From NCBI GenBank assembly GCA_947382355.1, contig CANCYR010000001.1:62001-126000 (forward strand): a DNA stretch of 64,000 nucleotides, in the 5' to 3' direction. Numbering within the stretch: position 1 is the first letter of the stretch; every line of letters begins with the position of its first letter. A model generated the notes under the pieces. The model did no database searches and had not been told where the DNA came from. It saw only the letters and a list, made by a program, of their open reading frames with translations. The position numbers and the translations under genes were made by a program. Source of the DNA: an uncultured Lachnospiraceae bacterium (GTDB lineage: Bacteria; Bacillota; Clostridia; Lachnospirales; Lachnospiraceae). Below are positions 51,218 to 62,000 of this stretch, piece after piece.

Positions 51218-52753
51218 ATGAAAGCACTTATTGACAGAAAAATGGAGGAAATGGATGCGTTTGTAAAAATTTTTGGTAATGAGGAAAATATGGAAAAGAA
51301 ATATCCAAAGACTTATGAGGCATATAAAGAAACATGTGCCATCCGTGAAAAAATGCTTGCGGGAAAACCGGTGGAAGAGCTTTTTTCGGAAGAGCAGCCG
51401 GAAGAGTTTGAGATTGAAGTCTCCCATATCAGTTATACGGATGAAACAAAACAATATGTGCAGGTGGATTTGAGGGCAGTTGCTGCAGATCCTAAAGGCT
51501 ATTGCATTTTAACTGCTTTCAGTCCTCAGATTGCCACGGGAGAAAACCTGTTGGATAAAGAAGTTGTTATGGGTGACGTATGCAGCGATTTTACGGGAGA
51601 TCAGGAGGAGGTATGTCTGCAGATTCCCGCAAAATATTTTGATGAAGGGCAAAATGAAGCATTGGAAATCGTTGTGAGGCTTTACACGGTTGATGATAAT
51701 GTAACGCCTTATGAATGCAGGGAAATATTAAGCTTGTATGGCTTGAATTACTCCGGTACGTTTACCATTGACGCGCCCATAAGGACTCATAAAAATAAAG
51801 AAAATACGGATATCAACATTGCGTACCGTTACAAGGGGGGAGTCTTTACAGAGGACTTAAGAGATTACTTTTATTCCAGCGCAGAGCTTTCAGATGGCTG
51901 TCTGCGTATCCCCAGCAAAGGGAAAGTCAAGGTGCAGGGAGTGAATCTTCATAATATTTCATCTGTGATGTTGACAGCAGTCAATGCAAAAGGGCAGGGA
52001 TTCTGCCACAATGACGCAGCGGCAGTGCTCGAAGATGCAGGTACTATTTCATGGAATATGCCGGACAGCTTTGGAAATCCTTATGAAAAAATTTTGGACA
52101 GCCTTTATTGCTATGTGACCTATAAGCTGGAAATCAAAGCAGTCAGCCAGGGAAAGCCGTACACTTTTCTGGTAACGAATGATCAAAATGCAAAACCTGC
52201 ATTAAATAAAAAAATCATAGAAAGAATCAATATTTATAAAGACTGCTTTGAGGCTGGCGTGAAAATTAGGCTGCAGGATGGTTCGGAGAAGCAGGTGGAG
52301 GACATCTGCGCAGGTGATATGCTTTCCACTCCTGAAGGCGGCATTAAGGTGAAAGATATACAAAGAGTCAGCATGATTACGGCAATGGTACATATGAAGG
52401 GAGAAAATGGAAAAGAAGTTTCGGTAAGCATCAATCATCCTTTTGAAACGGACAAAGGGCTGGTGTGCGCCAACCTTTTAGAAGCAGGAACAGAAGTATA
52501 CACTTTGGAAGGAAAGACAAAAATTGCGGAACTGTGCGTGACGCCGGGGGTGGAAACTGTATTATATCATGTTACACTGGAAAGCTGTAACAGATTATAT
52601 GTCAATGGATTTCTGGCAGGAGACAGCGCGGCAGAGCTGAGTGCGGCAGAGCTTGCCAATAATCTGCGCTATCAGGTACCGGAAGAATGGAGAGAGGATT
52701 ATGACAGTTGGGAAAAAAGGAATGGTCTGCTAACCCAGAGGATGGGCCTTTGA
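51218..52753 (+). CDS. Hint-domain protein, first gene of an uncharacterised operon
   Basis: 511 residues. A short acidic helical start (1-~60) is followed by a beta-rich middle (~65-335) with no family I recognise. A Hint (hedgehog/intein) domain occupies ~343-475: Cys343 in DCFEAGVKIRLQDGS is the first residue, AGDML follows, then NHPFETDKGLVCANLL with His407, and YHVTLESCNRLYVNGFLAGDS closes the fold. Hint domains self-cleave or splice; here ~35 residues follow, without the usual C-terminal His-Asn, so cleavage without splicing is more likely. No signal peptide. It opens an operon with large proteins of unknown role. Confidence 0.8.
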   Translation: MKALIDRKMEEMDAFVKIFGNEENMEKKYPKTYEAYKETCAIREKMLAGKPVEELFSEEQPEEFEIEVSHISYTDETKQYVQVDLRAVAADPKGYCILTAFSPQIATGENLLDKEVVMGDVCSDFTGDQEEVCLQIPAKYFDEGQNEALEIVVRLYTVDDNVTPYECREILSLYGLNYSGTFTIDAPIRTHKNKENTDINIAYRYKGGVFTEDLRDYFYSSAELSDGCLRIPSKGKVKVQGVNLHNISSVMLTAVNAKGQGFCHNDAAAVLEDAGTISWNMPDSFGNPYEKILDSLYCYVTYKLEIKAVSQGKPYTFLVTNDQNAKPALNKKIIERINIYKDCFEAGVKIRLQDGSEKQVEDICAGDMLSTPEGGIKVKDIQRVSMITAMVHMKGENGKEVSVSINHPFETDKGLVCANLLEAGTEVYTLEGKTKIAELCVTPGVETVLYHVTLESCNRLYVNGFLAGDSAAELSAAELANNLRYQVPEEWREDYDSWEKRNGLLTQRMGL

Positions 52754-52828
52754 CTTTGTCAGGTGAAATGATAGTGGCTGGGCATTTCGCAATTGCCTGT
52801 TTTTAAATGGATGATAAGGAGGTATACC

Positions 52829-54886
52829 ATGAGCTTGTCAGAGATAGAAAGAGTACAGATAACAGAAGAGGGAGAAGAGTACCTGTATGAAGTGAGCACA
52901 AAAGAGGTATGCTTTGGCAATGTCAGGATAGTGCTTAGCAAATCGAGAAATACAGCTTCCGATTCTGTGATAGAAGGCTGGTCGGAATGGAATAATTCTG
53001 TGGGCACCGTTGGGGTAAAGAAAGAATTGTTAAAAGATTTGACGGACTTATATGTGTATCTGAAGGATGAAAACACACAGACTACGGGAACTGCTGTCAG
53101 GGTGTACTATGAGGCTCTGGCTTTGAAAAGCTGGCATGTGACGAAGGAACGGGAGCTGGTTTTTTTACCGGAGCGGGGAAAAAATGCCTATGAATTTTCC
53201 AAGGAGCTTGTATTGTTTTATCAGGATGCTTATGAAAATGAAAAATATATTATGCTGAATCTGCCAAATGCCAGAATTGGTCTGGAACAATTGGATTTGT
53301 GGGAGGACAGCAAAGACTTTACCTTTCAATTGGGTTATGGCATGGAGGATGAAGGGGCAAAGATTTATGGGGTCTTTTGCCCTCCTGTGACAGCCTGTAT
53401 TGCGCCGCCGGAAATTAAGCAGACGGCTGTTGAAGAGGGAAAGGTTGTCCTGACGGGGGATTTTACAGCAGGAGCCTCTCTTTGGGCACGGATTTACAGC
53501 GGCGGACAATTTATGGGAGAGGCAGCTGCAGATAAGGGAAAACTGGATGTTTCCAAATTGAATTTAGATGAAGAAAAAGAGATTTTTCTGGAAGCATATT
53601 ATAAGACAGGGCAGGGGGAGTCTCTGCATGGCGACAGGACAGACATAATCCTGCAAAAGCCGGTTGTAAAATGCTGTTCCATTCAGAATGAAAATGGGAT
53701 GATTATAATGGAAAGGCCCGGAACCTATGAAGTAAACGTCGGAGAAGAAAATAAAATTATTTGCGGCAGACAGTTTCAGCTGCCGGTGACAGCGGCTGAA
53801 TTCAGTATCGGGTTTGTAAATGGAAAAGCAAAAGGTCCCAAGGTCTGCTGCCGGGTAACGGAAAAGGCTGTTTATTCTTTTCAAAACACGAAGGGAACCT
53901 TTTACCTTGCCTGCAGCCGTCCGGATGCCTGCAGTCTGGATTCGGATATTGCGGTGGAACTGGATGTGACATTGGCAGAAGGAAGCGTATATCAGGGAAC
54001 CTGCTTTCAATTGGAAAAAGTATCGGAAAAAGCGCTTGTTACCATGAAGAAGGAAATTTTCACTTTAGATACAGAGAAGGTTCACGAGGATTACCGTAAG
54101 CTGATGTCAAAAGCTGCCTCTCAAAAAGAAGTCTTTACGGCAGTCAAAAATGCCATATTGGAAAACCTTCCAATGGAAGAAGAAGAAATTCTTTTCTATT
54201 ATTATGATTATTGTCCGGAAAGCGGCTATGTAGGAATCTTTGAAGGCATGAGCCTGATGACGGAATATACCCTGTATCAGAATATTCCCGATGCCAGACA
54301 AAGCAATGGGGATTTAAACGGCTATACCGGTACAGGTGCGGCGAGATATCAGGTAATTGAGCGGGATGGGAATATAAAGCTTGAGCCCTTTGCAGGAGAA
54401 ATGAATTTTGTGGTGGCGCCGCCTAAAACCATGACCAGTGATAATAAGCTGTGCGGCGGTGCGGGAATTGCCGACCTTTTATATAAGGGATTTTCGGCGG
54501 AATATATGAGGCTTGTATATCCTACACAGTTTACGGACCGGAACAGTACAGGAAATCTGTGCTATGACAGGAATATTTGTTTATTGTCGTGCAATAATTG
54601 GGAAAGCCTTTTAAAGGCTACGGAAAACATGAGGAAAGGGGGGCTTGGAGTGGATGGCTGTGCATATCATTATTTCCGGGGGCGTGCAGTTGTGATTCCC
54701 CAGATTTGTATCAGTGTATCTGGCAATGTGCTCTGGGTTTCTCTTGGAACAAGGCTTATGGATGTGCAAAAAAGCGTGGGCTTAAAAGAATGCAGTCTTT
54801 TCCGTATGGTGAAAGGGGAAAAGACTCCTGTAAAATATCTGGATGTGAAAATGCCTTTAGTGGCAGGGGACTGCATAGAGCTTTAA
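52829..54886 (+). CDS. large beta-rich protein of unknown function
   Basis: 685 residues from the ATG at 52829, with AAGGAGG 6 nt upstream. Beta-rich throughout; a stretch at ~190-280 (IAPPEIKQTAVEEGKVVLTGD...) looks like an Ig/fibronectin-type domain. The final ~50 residues (NVLWVSLGTRLMDVQKSVGL...VKMPLVAGDCIEL) resemble a beta-grasp of the SLBB/ThiS kind. No signal peptide or helix for a membrane. It is placed 28 nt before the next gene. I do not recognise a family for the main part. Confidence 0.7.
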   Translation: MSLSEIERVQITEEGEEYLYEVSTKEVCFGNVRIVLSKSRNTASDSVIEGWSEWNNSVGTVGVKKELLKDLTDLYVYLKDENTQTTGTAVRVYYEALALKSWHVTKERELVFLPERGKNAYEFSKELVLFYQDAYENEKYIMLNLPNARIGLEQLDLWEDSKDFTFQLGYGMEDEGAKIYGVFCPPVTACIAPPEIKQTAVEEGKVVLTGDFTAGASLWARIYSGGQFMGEAAADKGKLDVSKLNLDEEKEIFLEAYYKTGQGESLHGDRTDIILQKPVVKCCSIQNENGMIIMERPGTYEVNVGEENKIICGRQFQLPVTAAEFSIGFVNGKAKGPKVCCRVTEKAVYSFQNTKGTFYLACSRPDACSLDSDIAVELDVTLAEGSVYQGTCFQLEKVSEKALVTMKKEIFTLDTEKVHEDYRKLMSKAASQKEVFTAVKNAILENLPMEEEEILFYYYDYCPESGYVGIFEGMSLMTEYTLYQNIPDARQSNGDLNGYTGTGAARYQVIERDGNIKLEPFAGEMNFVVAPPKTMTSDNKLCGGAGIADLLYKGFSAEYMRLVYPTQFTDRNSTGNLCYDRNICLLSCNNWESLLKATENMRKGGLGVDGCAYHYFRGRAVVIPQICISVSGNVLWVSLGTRLMDVQKSVGLKECSLFRMVKGEKTPVKYLDVKMPLVAGDCIEL

Positions 54887-54913
54887 TATACCTCTTTCGG
54901 AAAGGAGACAGCC

Positions 54914-57790
54914 ATGGTTATATTTCCGGCAAAAAAACAAGAAAAACAGCTTTTGGAGGAACGGATGAGGGAGTTGTTTAAAGGCTCCCTTCCGGAGCTG
55001 GTATGGGTGGACAATCTTTCGGAAAACTATCGGTTCTGGGGTGTTTATCCGTTGTTTGCACAAAACGGGAGACTGCTTAAGGATGCCATACTGCCATTGG
55101 GAGCTTATGGCCTGATTCTGCCAAAAGGCAGCAGAATAGAGGCAGACAGCGGAGCAGCAGAGTGGACGGTTTTGGGAGAGCTTTCTTTTCGTTATACAGG
55201 TGCGGCTGCTTCCCTGGAAAAGCTGACCATTGACAGAGAGGGTGTTCTAAGCTTTCTTTTTTCCGGAGAGCTTTTGGGAGCAGCTTTTGGTGCAGGAATC
55301 CGGTATGTATTGTCTTCTTATGATAAACGGGTGGAGAGGACAGTTTTTAAGACTCTGTATTCGGAAGTATTTGACTGGGAGGAAATGCCGGAAGTAAAGG
55401 CATGTTTTTTCCCGGCAGCGGTACCTGAAAACCGGTGGGAGCTATTAAAGGAAGTAAATGCCCAAACCGTTTTACAGACAGTGTATTTGCAAAAGGTCAG
55501 GCTCCGCCTTCCAAAAGGGTTTGGATTTGAGCTGGCTGCGGGGGCGGATACAAACGGTTATGAGGAGGAGTATTTTACGCCCTCCGGAAATGCAGAAATT
55601 TTGGAAGGTGGTTTTTTCATGCCGGGGCTGACAGGCTCTGAAATGATTGAAATGGGAAATGAGCTGTGTTTCTGTCCGGGAGGAAAAGCATATTTTGAAG
55701 ATTTAAAAATACAGGGAAAGCCGGATACGGCATATATTTCCTTTTCAAAAGCAGTTTATTATACCCAGCCTGAGCATATGAATTTTTACAATATAAGAGA
55801 AGAGGGAATTTATGAATATGCTGTTTTGCCCGGAGTGCCATTAGGAGAAAGAGGGCTGCCGGTATTTCCTTTTGGGGGATTAAGGGAAAACAGCAAAGAA
55901 GCAGTCAGGCTGGAGGAACTGTATTTAAGCGGAATAAGGAAAAGCCTTGTGGAAGAGCAGATAGAAGAAAAAACGCTGTATAGTGACTCCGTCTCCTATG
56001 CCATTACCAGAAACGGGATGAAGGCAGCATATAACAGTCAGAAGCTGCTTTGGCTGCAGACTGTGCCGTTAAAGGAACTGGTGCCGGGAATTGCCTATAC
56101 ATCCATGAGCAGCAGGTTCTGGTTTGCCCTGTTATCTTCAAGGCTTTTTCTGGTACTGACCAGCCTGGGGGATATGGCATCCGTTCCTTATAGCGTTACG
56201 GCACGGAGACTGCAGTTAGCAAAGACTTATGGATATCAGGATGGAGAAAAACTCAGCTCCTTGTGCGGGAAAACCTTTTATACGGAAGAGGAGTTGAAAA
56301 CGGCAGTGGAAGGGTGCCATGCAGACTGGGAGCCCTCCATAAAAGAAGCCTGCTGCCATTTTAATCAGAATCTGGCAGGCTGGGAATTTCAATGTTCTCC
56401 CGGCCTCTGGGAAAAGTACAAAACCCTTGCCGTGTTAAAGCTGGTGGACAACAGAAGCATGAATGAGTGCATGAAGGAGGCTTCGCTTTGGAGCCTGAAG
56501 CTGGAAGAGGAGGAAAAAGAAAAGGCAGAGCAGTATTATGGGGAGATAACTGCTCTTTTAAACAATCCCAGGCTTCAGAAGCTTGAGGAGATATTGGGGA
56601 GTAAAGAATGGAAGGGCAGTGTTTTTTTCCGGGCAGGGGTGGACATATCGGGACTTCCAAAGGAACTGGAATTTCTGGCAAAGGGAATAGACCGGCAAAA
56701 GTTTTCTGCAGCCTACGCAGCTTTTCCGGCCGTAAGTATTTCCGGCAATGAAAAATCCCTGGGAAGCGCCCTGATTTATTATGAAGACCCTGGGAAGCTG
56801 AATTTTGAGGAGTATCAGGATTTTGGCTTTCAGGTCAGGCAGCTGGAGCTTGATATAAGGGAAGATAAAATTTATGGGTTTCAGGCAAGGACAGAGCTTT
56901 TAATCAATAAGCTGTTTGGATACAAGACAGCGGGAAGAAAGGATGAGGAAAGCTGCAGCCTGGTCTTTCACGGAAGTTATCAGGAAAGTGAAAGCGGCGG
57001 ATACTATGCCTTTGTGATGGAACAGCCTGTAGAATACATACTGGATAACTGTGGAATCAGCAGTATCGTGATAGAATCCGCATCTCTTAGGACTGAAGGC
57101 GGAAGCAGCCGGTTTGTGCTGGGAGGAACTGTTTCTCTGTTAAAACAGGCGGATACGGATTTATTGTCTTTTGATAAGCTGCCTTTTGAAGGACTGCTTA
57201 TTGAAATGAGGGCATTGGAAACCGGATATGAGTTTCAGGCAGATTATGGAAGCCTTTTGTTCCATCCGGAAGAAGGTCTGCTTCGGGCAGGCTCCTTTGG
57301 CGCCATGTTTCCGGCAAAAATAAACAGGCTTCTCCTACAGGAAAACAGGAGTGTTCTGGATTTAGGCTTTGAAACTTTAAAAATCAAAGGCTTTGGAGAT
57401 GAGGAAGCATTGGGAAAGAACTGGATGGGCTTTTTGTGGCTGATTGAGACCGGGAATCTGGGCGGTCTTGCAGCAAAAACCAACCTGACTCTGGAGCTTT
57501 TGACTGCTTTTAGCCCGGATTCGGAAAATCCCATGGGACTGCCCCGTTTTTATTGCGGCTTAAGAATCAAATCCCTTGTAAAAACAGATACCTTTGCCCT
57601 GCCCCTGCAGGGAATCATGTCTTTGGGCTTTGATTCCATGGAATTGAAAAAAGGAGAAGATTTTTACTTCAGATTCCGGAATTTTTCCCTGACCATATTG
57701 GGCAAACGTTTTCCGGAAAGCAATAATGACCTGTACCTGATTGCAGATGGAGAGGGAAATCTGGGATGGTACGGAGCAGTGGAAGGATAG
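54914..57790 (+). CDS. very large protein of unknown function
   Basis: 958 residues; AAAGGAGA lies 6 nt before the ATG. The protein is mostly beta-strand with repeated hydrophobic-aromatic patterns. A helical insert (~475-545) contains L-K-L-E-E-E-E-K-E-K-A-E, probably a coiled coil. Residues ~560-950 hold many short segments of the L-x-L-x-x-x-F type, similar in style to the next-but-one gene. No signal peptide. Not recognised. It shares the operon with the Hint and MBL-fold genes. Confidence 0.7.
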   Translation: MVIFPAKKQEKQLLEERMRELFKGSLPELVWVDNLSENYRFWGVYPLFAQNGRLLKDAILPLGAYGLILPKGSRIEADSGAAEWTVLGELSFRYTGAAASLEKLTIDREGVLSFLFSGELLGAAFGAGIRYVLSSYDKRVERTVFKTLYSEVFDWEEMPEVKACFFPAAVPENRWELLKEVNAQTVLQTVYLQKVRLRLPKGFGFELAAGADTNGYEEEYFTPSGNAEILEGGFFMPGLTGSEMIEMGNELCFCPGGKAYFEDLKIQGKPDTAYISFSKAVYYTQPEHMNFYNIREEGIYEYAVLPGVPLGERGLPVFPFGGLRENSKEAVRLEELYLSGIRKSLVEEQIEEKTLYSDSVSYAITRNGMKAAYNSQKLLWLQTVPLKELVPGIAYTSMSSRFWFALLSSRLFLVLTSLGDMASVPYSVTARRLQLAKTYGYQDGEKLSSLCGKTFYTEEELKTAVEGCHADWEPSIKEACCHFNQNLAGWEFQCSPGLWEKYKTLAVLKLVDNRSMNECMKEASLWSLKLEEEEKEKAEQYYGEITALLNNPRLQKLEEILGSKEWKGSVFFRAGVDISGLPKELEFLAKGIDRQKFSAAYAAFPAVSISGNEKSLGSALIYYEDPGKLNFEEYQDFGFQVRQLELDIREDKIYGFQARTELLINKLFGYKTAGRKDEESCSLVFHGSYQESESGGYYAFVMEQPVEYILDNCGISSIVIESASLRTEGGSSRFVLGGTVSLLKQADTDLLSFDKLPFEGLLIEMRALETGYEFQADYGSLLFHPEEGLLRAGSFGAMFPAKINRLLLQENRSVLDLGFETLKIKGFGDEEALGKNWMGFLWLIETGNLGGLAAKTNLTLELLTAFSPDSENPMGLPRFYCGLRIKSLVKTDTFALPLQGIMSLGFDSMELKKGEDFYFRFRNFSLTILGKRFPESNNDLYLIADGEGNLGWYGAVEG

Positions 57791-57811
57791 GGAAGGAAAA
57801 AGGAGGAGGCT

Positions 57812-58996
57812 ATGGGAAATTATGAGTTGAAGATTACACATTTATGCGTGGGGCTGGGGCTTTCTGTTCTGATAGAACTGCAATACGGAAATTTGCCACA
57901 ACGTTTTGTGGGGTTATTGGATTGCGGTTCCATCAATGGCGGAGATAACTTTTATGGACCGGCTCTGGAAAAGATTGCAGTGGCTGTGGCAAATAACAAT
58001 GGGGTCCTAAATTATGTCCATATTTCCCATTTTGATGCAGACCATTTTAATAAAATGGATGAATTGGGAAGAAAATATAAAAGCAATTTTAAAAATAAGA
58101 TAAAAATAGAGAAAATGTATTTTGGATGTGTGGGAAATAAAAATGTGAATAAGCTAAAAAGGACTGTAATCTATAATTTTGAAATTAATGAAAACAATAT
58201 ATTTATTTATCTAAAAAACTTTTATTATAATTCAGGGATTCCTTATGTGTTTCCATATGGACCTGAGAATTCCTTGTTTGTTAATATTCCGCTGGATACA
58301 AATCTCTTTTTCAGAATCTGTCCATTGCTATATCATGGACACCTGATGCCGGATAAGTATCAGGAGCTTAATCAGATTCAACTTCATGATAACAGTGTAC
58401 TGATCAATACCGGCTCGTCTATTTTGCTGGTAACGATTGTAGGAGAAGCCGGAGGAATGATTTATCCGCAGTTCAGTTACATTTTTACGGGAGATGCCAC
58501 GGTTGAGACAATGAAAATTATGCGGCATATTTCGTTATGGTTCGGGTATGAAAGTAAGGCGATAGGAATCGCCCATCATGGGGCAAAAAGGCATGTTGCA
58601 GATGATGAAGAACGAAATGATTATAGTACGCTGATATGGTTTTTAAGAGATTTGTTACATTGTCCCAATGCAGCAATAGTCAGTGCAAAGTGCAAAAATC
58701 AAAAAGGATGGACCCATCCCCATATAGATACCATGGGAATTTATAACCAGTTAATTAGCTCTTCGTCACCTCGAATTATGCCGGTTACATGTTTTAAATG
58801 GGAAGGCAGTCAAATGAAAGTATGCCAAAGCACAACTACAAAACTATTGTACGAAACCTTTAAACTAAACAATCAGGTAGTAGATGGAACTGTATACAAA
58901 TATTGCGGAAGCGATAAGTATTTGCTATATGATATTGAAATGGAGACTACTAACCAGGCTCCTGCTCAATTTTGGATTAGAGAAATCAGCCGATAA
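57812..58996 (+). CDS. metallo-beta-lactamase-fold hydrolase
   Basis: 394 residues; GGAGGAGG precedes the ATG. HISHFDADHFNKMD is an HxDxDH motif (His73, Asp75, Asp77, His78), with a further metal ligand in FTGDATVE (Asp228) and IAHHGAKRH (His255, His256). This layout is that of ComEC-type MBL proteins rather than beta-lactamases, though it has no membrane helices. It could be a nuclease or phosphodiesterase. It lies 21 nt after the preceding gene and 55 nt before the next, so it is part of the same operon. Confidence 0.82.
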   Translation: MGNYELKITHLCVGLGLSVLIELQYGNLPQRFVGLLDCGSINGGDNFYGPALEKIAVAVANNNGVLNYVHISHFDADHFNKMDELGRKYKSNFKNKIKIEKMYFGCVGNKNVNKLKRTVIYNFEINENNIFIYLKNFYYNSGIPYVFPYGPENSLFVNIPLDTNLFFRICPLLYHGHLMPDKYQELNQIQLHDNSVLINTGSSILLVTIVGEAGGMIYPQFSYIFTGDATVETMKIMRHISLWFGYESKAIGIAHHGAKRHVADDEERNDYSTLIWFLRDLLHCPNAAIVSAKCKNQKGWTHPHIDTMGIYNQLISSSSPRIMPVTCFKWEGSQMKVCQSTTTKLLYETFKLNNQVVDGTVYKYCGSDKYLLYDIEMETTNQAPAQFWIREISR

Positions 58997-59051
58997 GGAA
59001 AAAGACAGAAAGAAACAAAAAAACAGCCTGTAGTATTAGGGAGGCCACCAT

Positions 59052-62000
59052 ATGGCAGACATACAATCGTTTTATGAATATATCAAAGCACAGGTACAGA
59101 CAGGAGCCGTACAGCTTCAAAAAGAAGGAGAATTTGGAATCCCCCGTATTTTAGAGAGGTTTTCTTTAGAGCGCATTTCTATTGAAGCGCCGCAGCTTTC
59201 TTCTTTAGAATTAAATGAATTCAGGCTGCAGGGCATCATGAGAGAAAACGGAAAAAGCTATGACTGTACCATGATAACAGCCGCCTATGCAGGAAGCTAT
59301 GACTGTCTGTTTCAGGCAAGGCTTAAACAGGATGAAGATATATCTTTGAATGAAATCTATCCTCCGGCTCCCGCTTATGTATCCCTGAATTTTTATTCCC
59401 GGCCTGTAAATCTCTTTGAAAATATGTGGTTAAGGGAAGCGGTCATAGCGGCGGATACAAAAAAAGAGACAAAGGTTCCTTTGTTTTCCATAAGCCTGTA
59501 TTATGAGCCTGACTGTCCTCTTTATGAAAACTTCCGGGATTTCCTGCCGGATGCAGGAGAAGTGATACTGCTTACAGGAGATGCAAAAGAGCCGTTTACT
59601 GTAAAAGAACCCCATTATGTGGTGGAAGGGGCATTTTTAAAGGAAATTTCCCTTCCCTTTTATCAAGAAATAAAAACCGCAAAGGAATGCAGGCTTGTGA
59701 TAAACAGCCATACAACCGGAGACGGGTGGGCGGAAAATGGAGAAACGATTTACCGTAGCAGGGTTGGAGTGAAATTTTGCATTTCCATTTCCGGTATTTC
59801 GGAAAAAGGCATATGGATGAGCATTGACTTTGGGAATTTTGGAAATATCTATTATCTGTATGCCAATTTTGAAGAAGGAGTCCGGCTTGAGGATAGTATG
59901 GACTTTATTGCTTCCATGACAGGAAAAAGCGTCCTGCCGGATTTTCCGGACTGGGCTCCGTTGGAAAATTCTCCCCTTACAGGCATGGTGATTGCCATAG
60001 AGAGGCATAGTGGGGAAGGCTTTTTGGAGGATATGGGCGGAGAACAAAATATTTCAGACAGTCTTCCAAAGACATTAAACGGGGACAGGCTGATGGGCTG
60101 TGCTTTTTCTTTTGCACTGGATTTGCCGGATGTTCCCATCCCCTTTTTTGAAAAGGAAAAGGGAGGCGCAAAAGCGGAACTGGCCGTACAGTGGAATATG
60201 CTGAAGATAGGAGGGTTCCTTGCGGTTGTTGCAGGCTTTTATGGCGTGTGGGACAACCATCACCTTAAAATCAATGTTACGCTGCCTGATTTGGAATTTC
60301 AGGGTATATATGAAAAAAAGCCGGGGGAAAAGGCGGCAAATGGAATCTTTCCTGCATTTATGGATTTGACGGTAAGGTATATCCGCCTGTATGGTTATAT
60401 TCCCGAGAATACATATCAATTGGATTTTGAGCTGGAAAATAACAACCTGCATACCATACCAATCGGCGAGCACATTTTCCAGATTGATACGGTTACGGGA
60501 AGGGCGGAATATTCCCCTAAAGGCCTGCAGCTTGCCGTTATGCTGGAGTTTACCCTGCTTACGGCAATCATACAGCTGGAAGGAATTTATGAAAAGGAAG
60601 ATGAATTGCAGCTTCTCACATTGCGGGGAGGCCTTGCAAGTCCTTTTTACTTATCAAATCTGGTTACCCTGATTACAGGGGAAGAAGTATCAAAGGACAG
60701 TCTGGACTTTGTGGTCAGCCAGCTTTTTGTTACATACAAAACAGAACTGTCAGAAGAAAATACATCGGACAATTCTCTGGGCAGGCCGGTGTTTTTTGAA
60801 TTTTTGTGTGCCATTGCTTTTGAGTGGGGAGATAATAATAAAATCAGTTCCTCCTTTCATCTGGAATGGGAAGAGGCATATCATTTATGGATATCTGCCG
60901 GCATTACCCTGTTTGACTGCTTTGATTTTGCGGCATCCTGTCAGGTTGACATAGAAGGAGGCACTGCTTATTTTCGTGAGTTCCGGTTTGTAACAAAAAT
61001 TCGCAGCATAGAGATTACGGCAATTTATGATGCACAGAAAAACTTCATATTCCGGGTGTTGAATTTTAATCTGGGCGAGTTTATTGAAGGTCTGATAAGC
61101 CTGATTGCGCCGGACCATAACTGGTACCTGCCATGGCCTTTTACCATTTTAAAGCAGATTACCCTGAAAGAGCTGGAAGTGGTCATAGACAGGCAGCAGG
61201 AAACCATTCGGGCAAGATACATAATAAATTTAAAAATCCTGTTTTTAACTGTAGAGTGCATCGAACTGTTTTACGATTATGGAAACGGGGACTTTTTTGT
61301 CAATGTAATAACCAATGCCTCCATCGGACAGCAGGAGAACAGACAGGATGTGCCGGGGGAAAATGGGGATAATGAAAGTCGTCTCCGGGCAGAGGGGGGA
61401 GATATCTATGGCTTAAATATTTTAAAGGATATTTTCCCTTCCATAAAAGATGCGGGAGACAGGCTGTTTTCCTTGAAATATCTGGGGGTTGGACAGCATA
61501 TTCAGGTGGACATTCCGGCTTCTTTTGCGGATACGGCATTTCCGGGGGTTCTGGAAAATATGAAAAAAGCCATACGGAAAACAGGACGTCCGGGACTGGA
61601 TGGGAATAACAACTGGGTGGCGGCATTACAGCTTAAGCTGCTGGATGCCATTGATATTACGCTTTTGATGTGTGACCCGGTTTTCTATGGGCTTCAGGTG
61701 GATATAGGGAATGGCTCGGAGCTGGTGGAGCAGTTGGCAGGTCTGTCCGTTACCATTTTGTACAGTAAGGTAACGGAAACCATAGGAATGTTTTATGCCC
61801 GTTTAAAGCTTCCGGAGGCTTTTCGCAAAATCGAGCTTGGAGCCGTGCAGCTTTTCCTGGGGGAAATTGCAGTGTGGATTTACACCAACGGCAATTTTAA
61901 AATTGACATGGGATTTCCTCATAATAAGGATTTTTCCAATTCCTTTGGGCTGACCTATCTGTTTTTTACAGGAAAAGGAGGTTTTTATTTTGGACTGCTA

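Noticed and set aside
51029-51454. Minus-strand frame across the promoter of the Hint operon
   Set aside because: Very Phe/Leu-rich because it reads the AT-rich promoter region backwards; no ribosome site.
53564-54010. Minus-strand 148-codon frame inside the 685-residue protein gene
   Set aside because: No start signal, and the plus-strand frame has operon context and a strong ribosome site.
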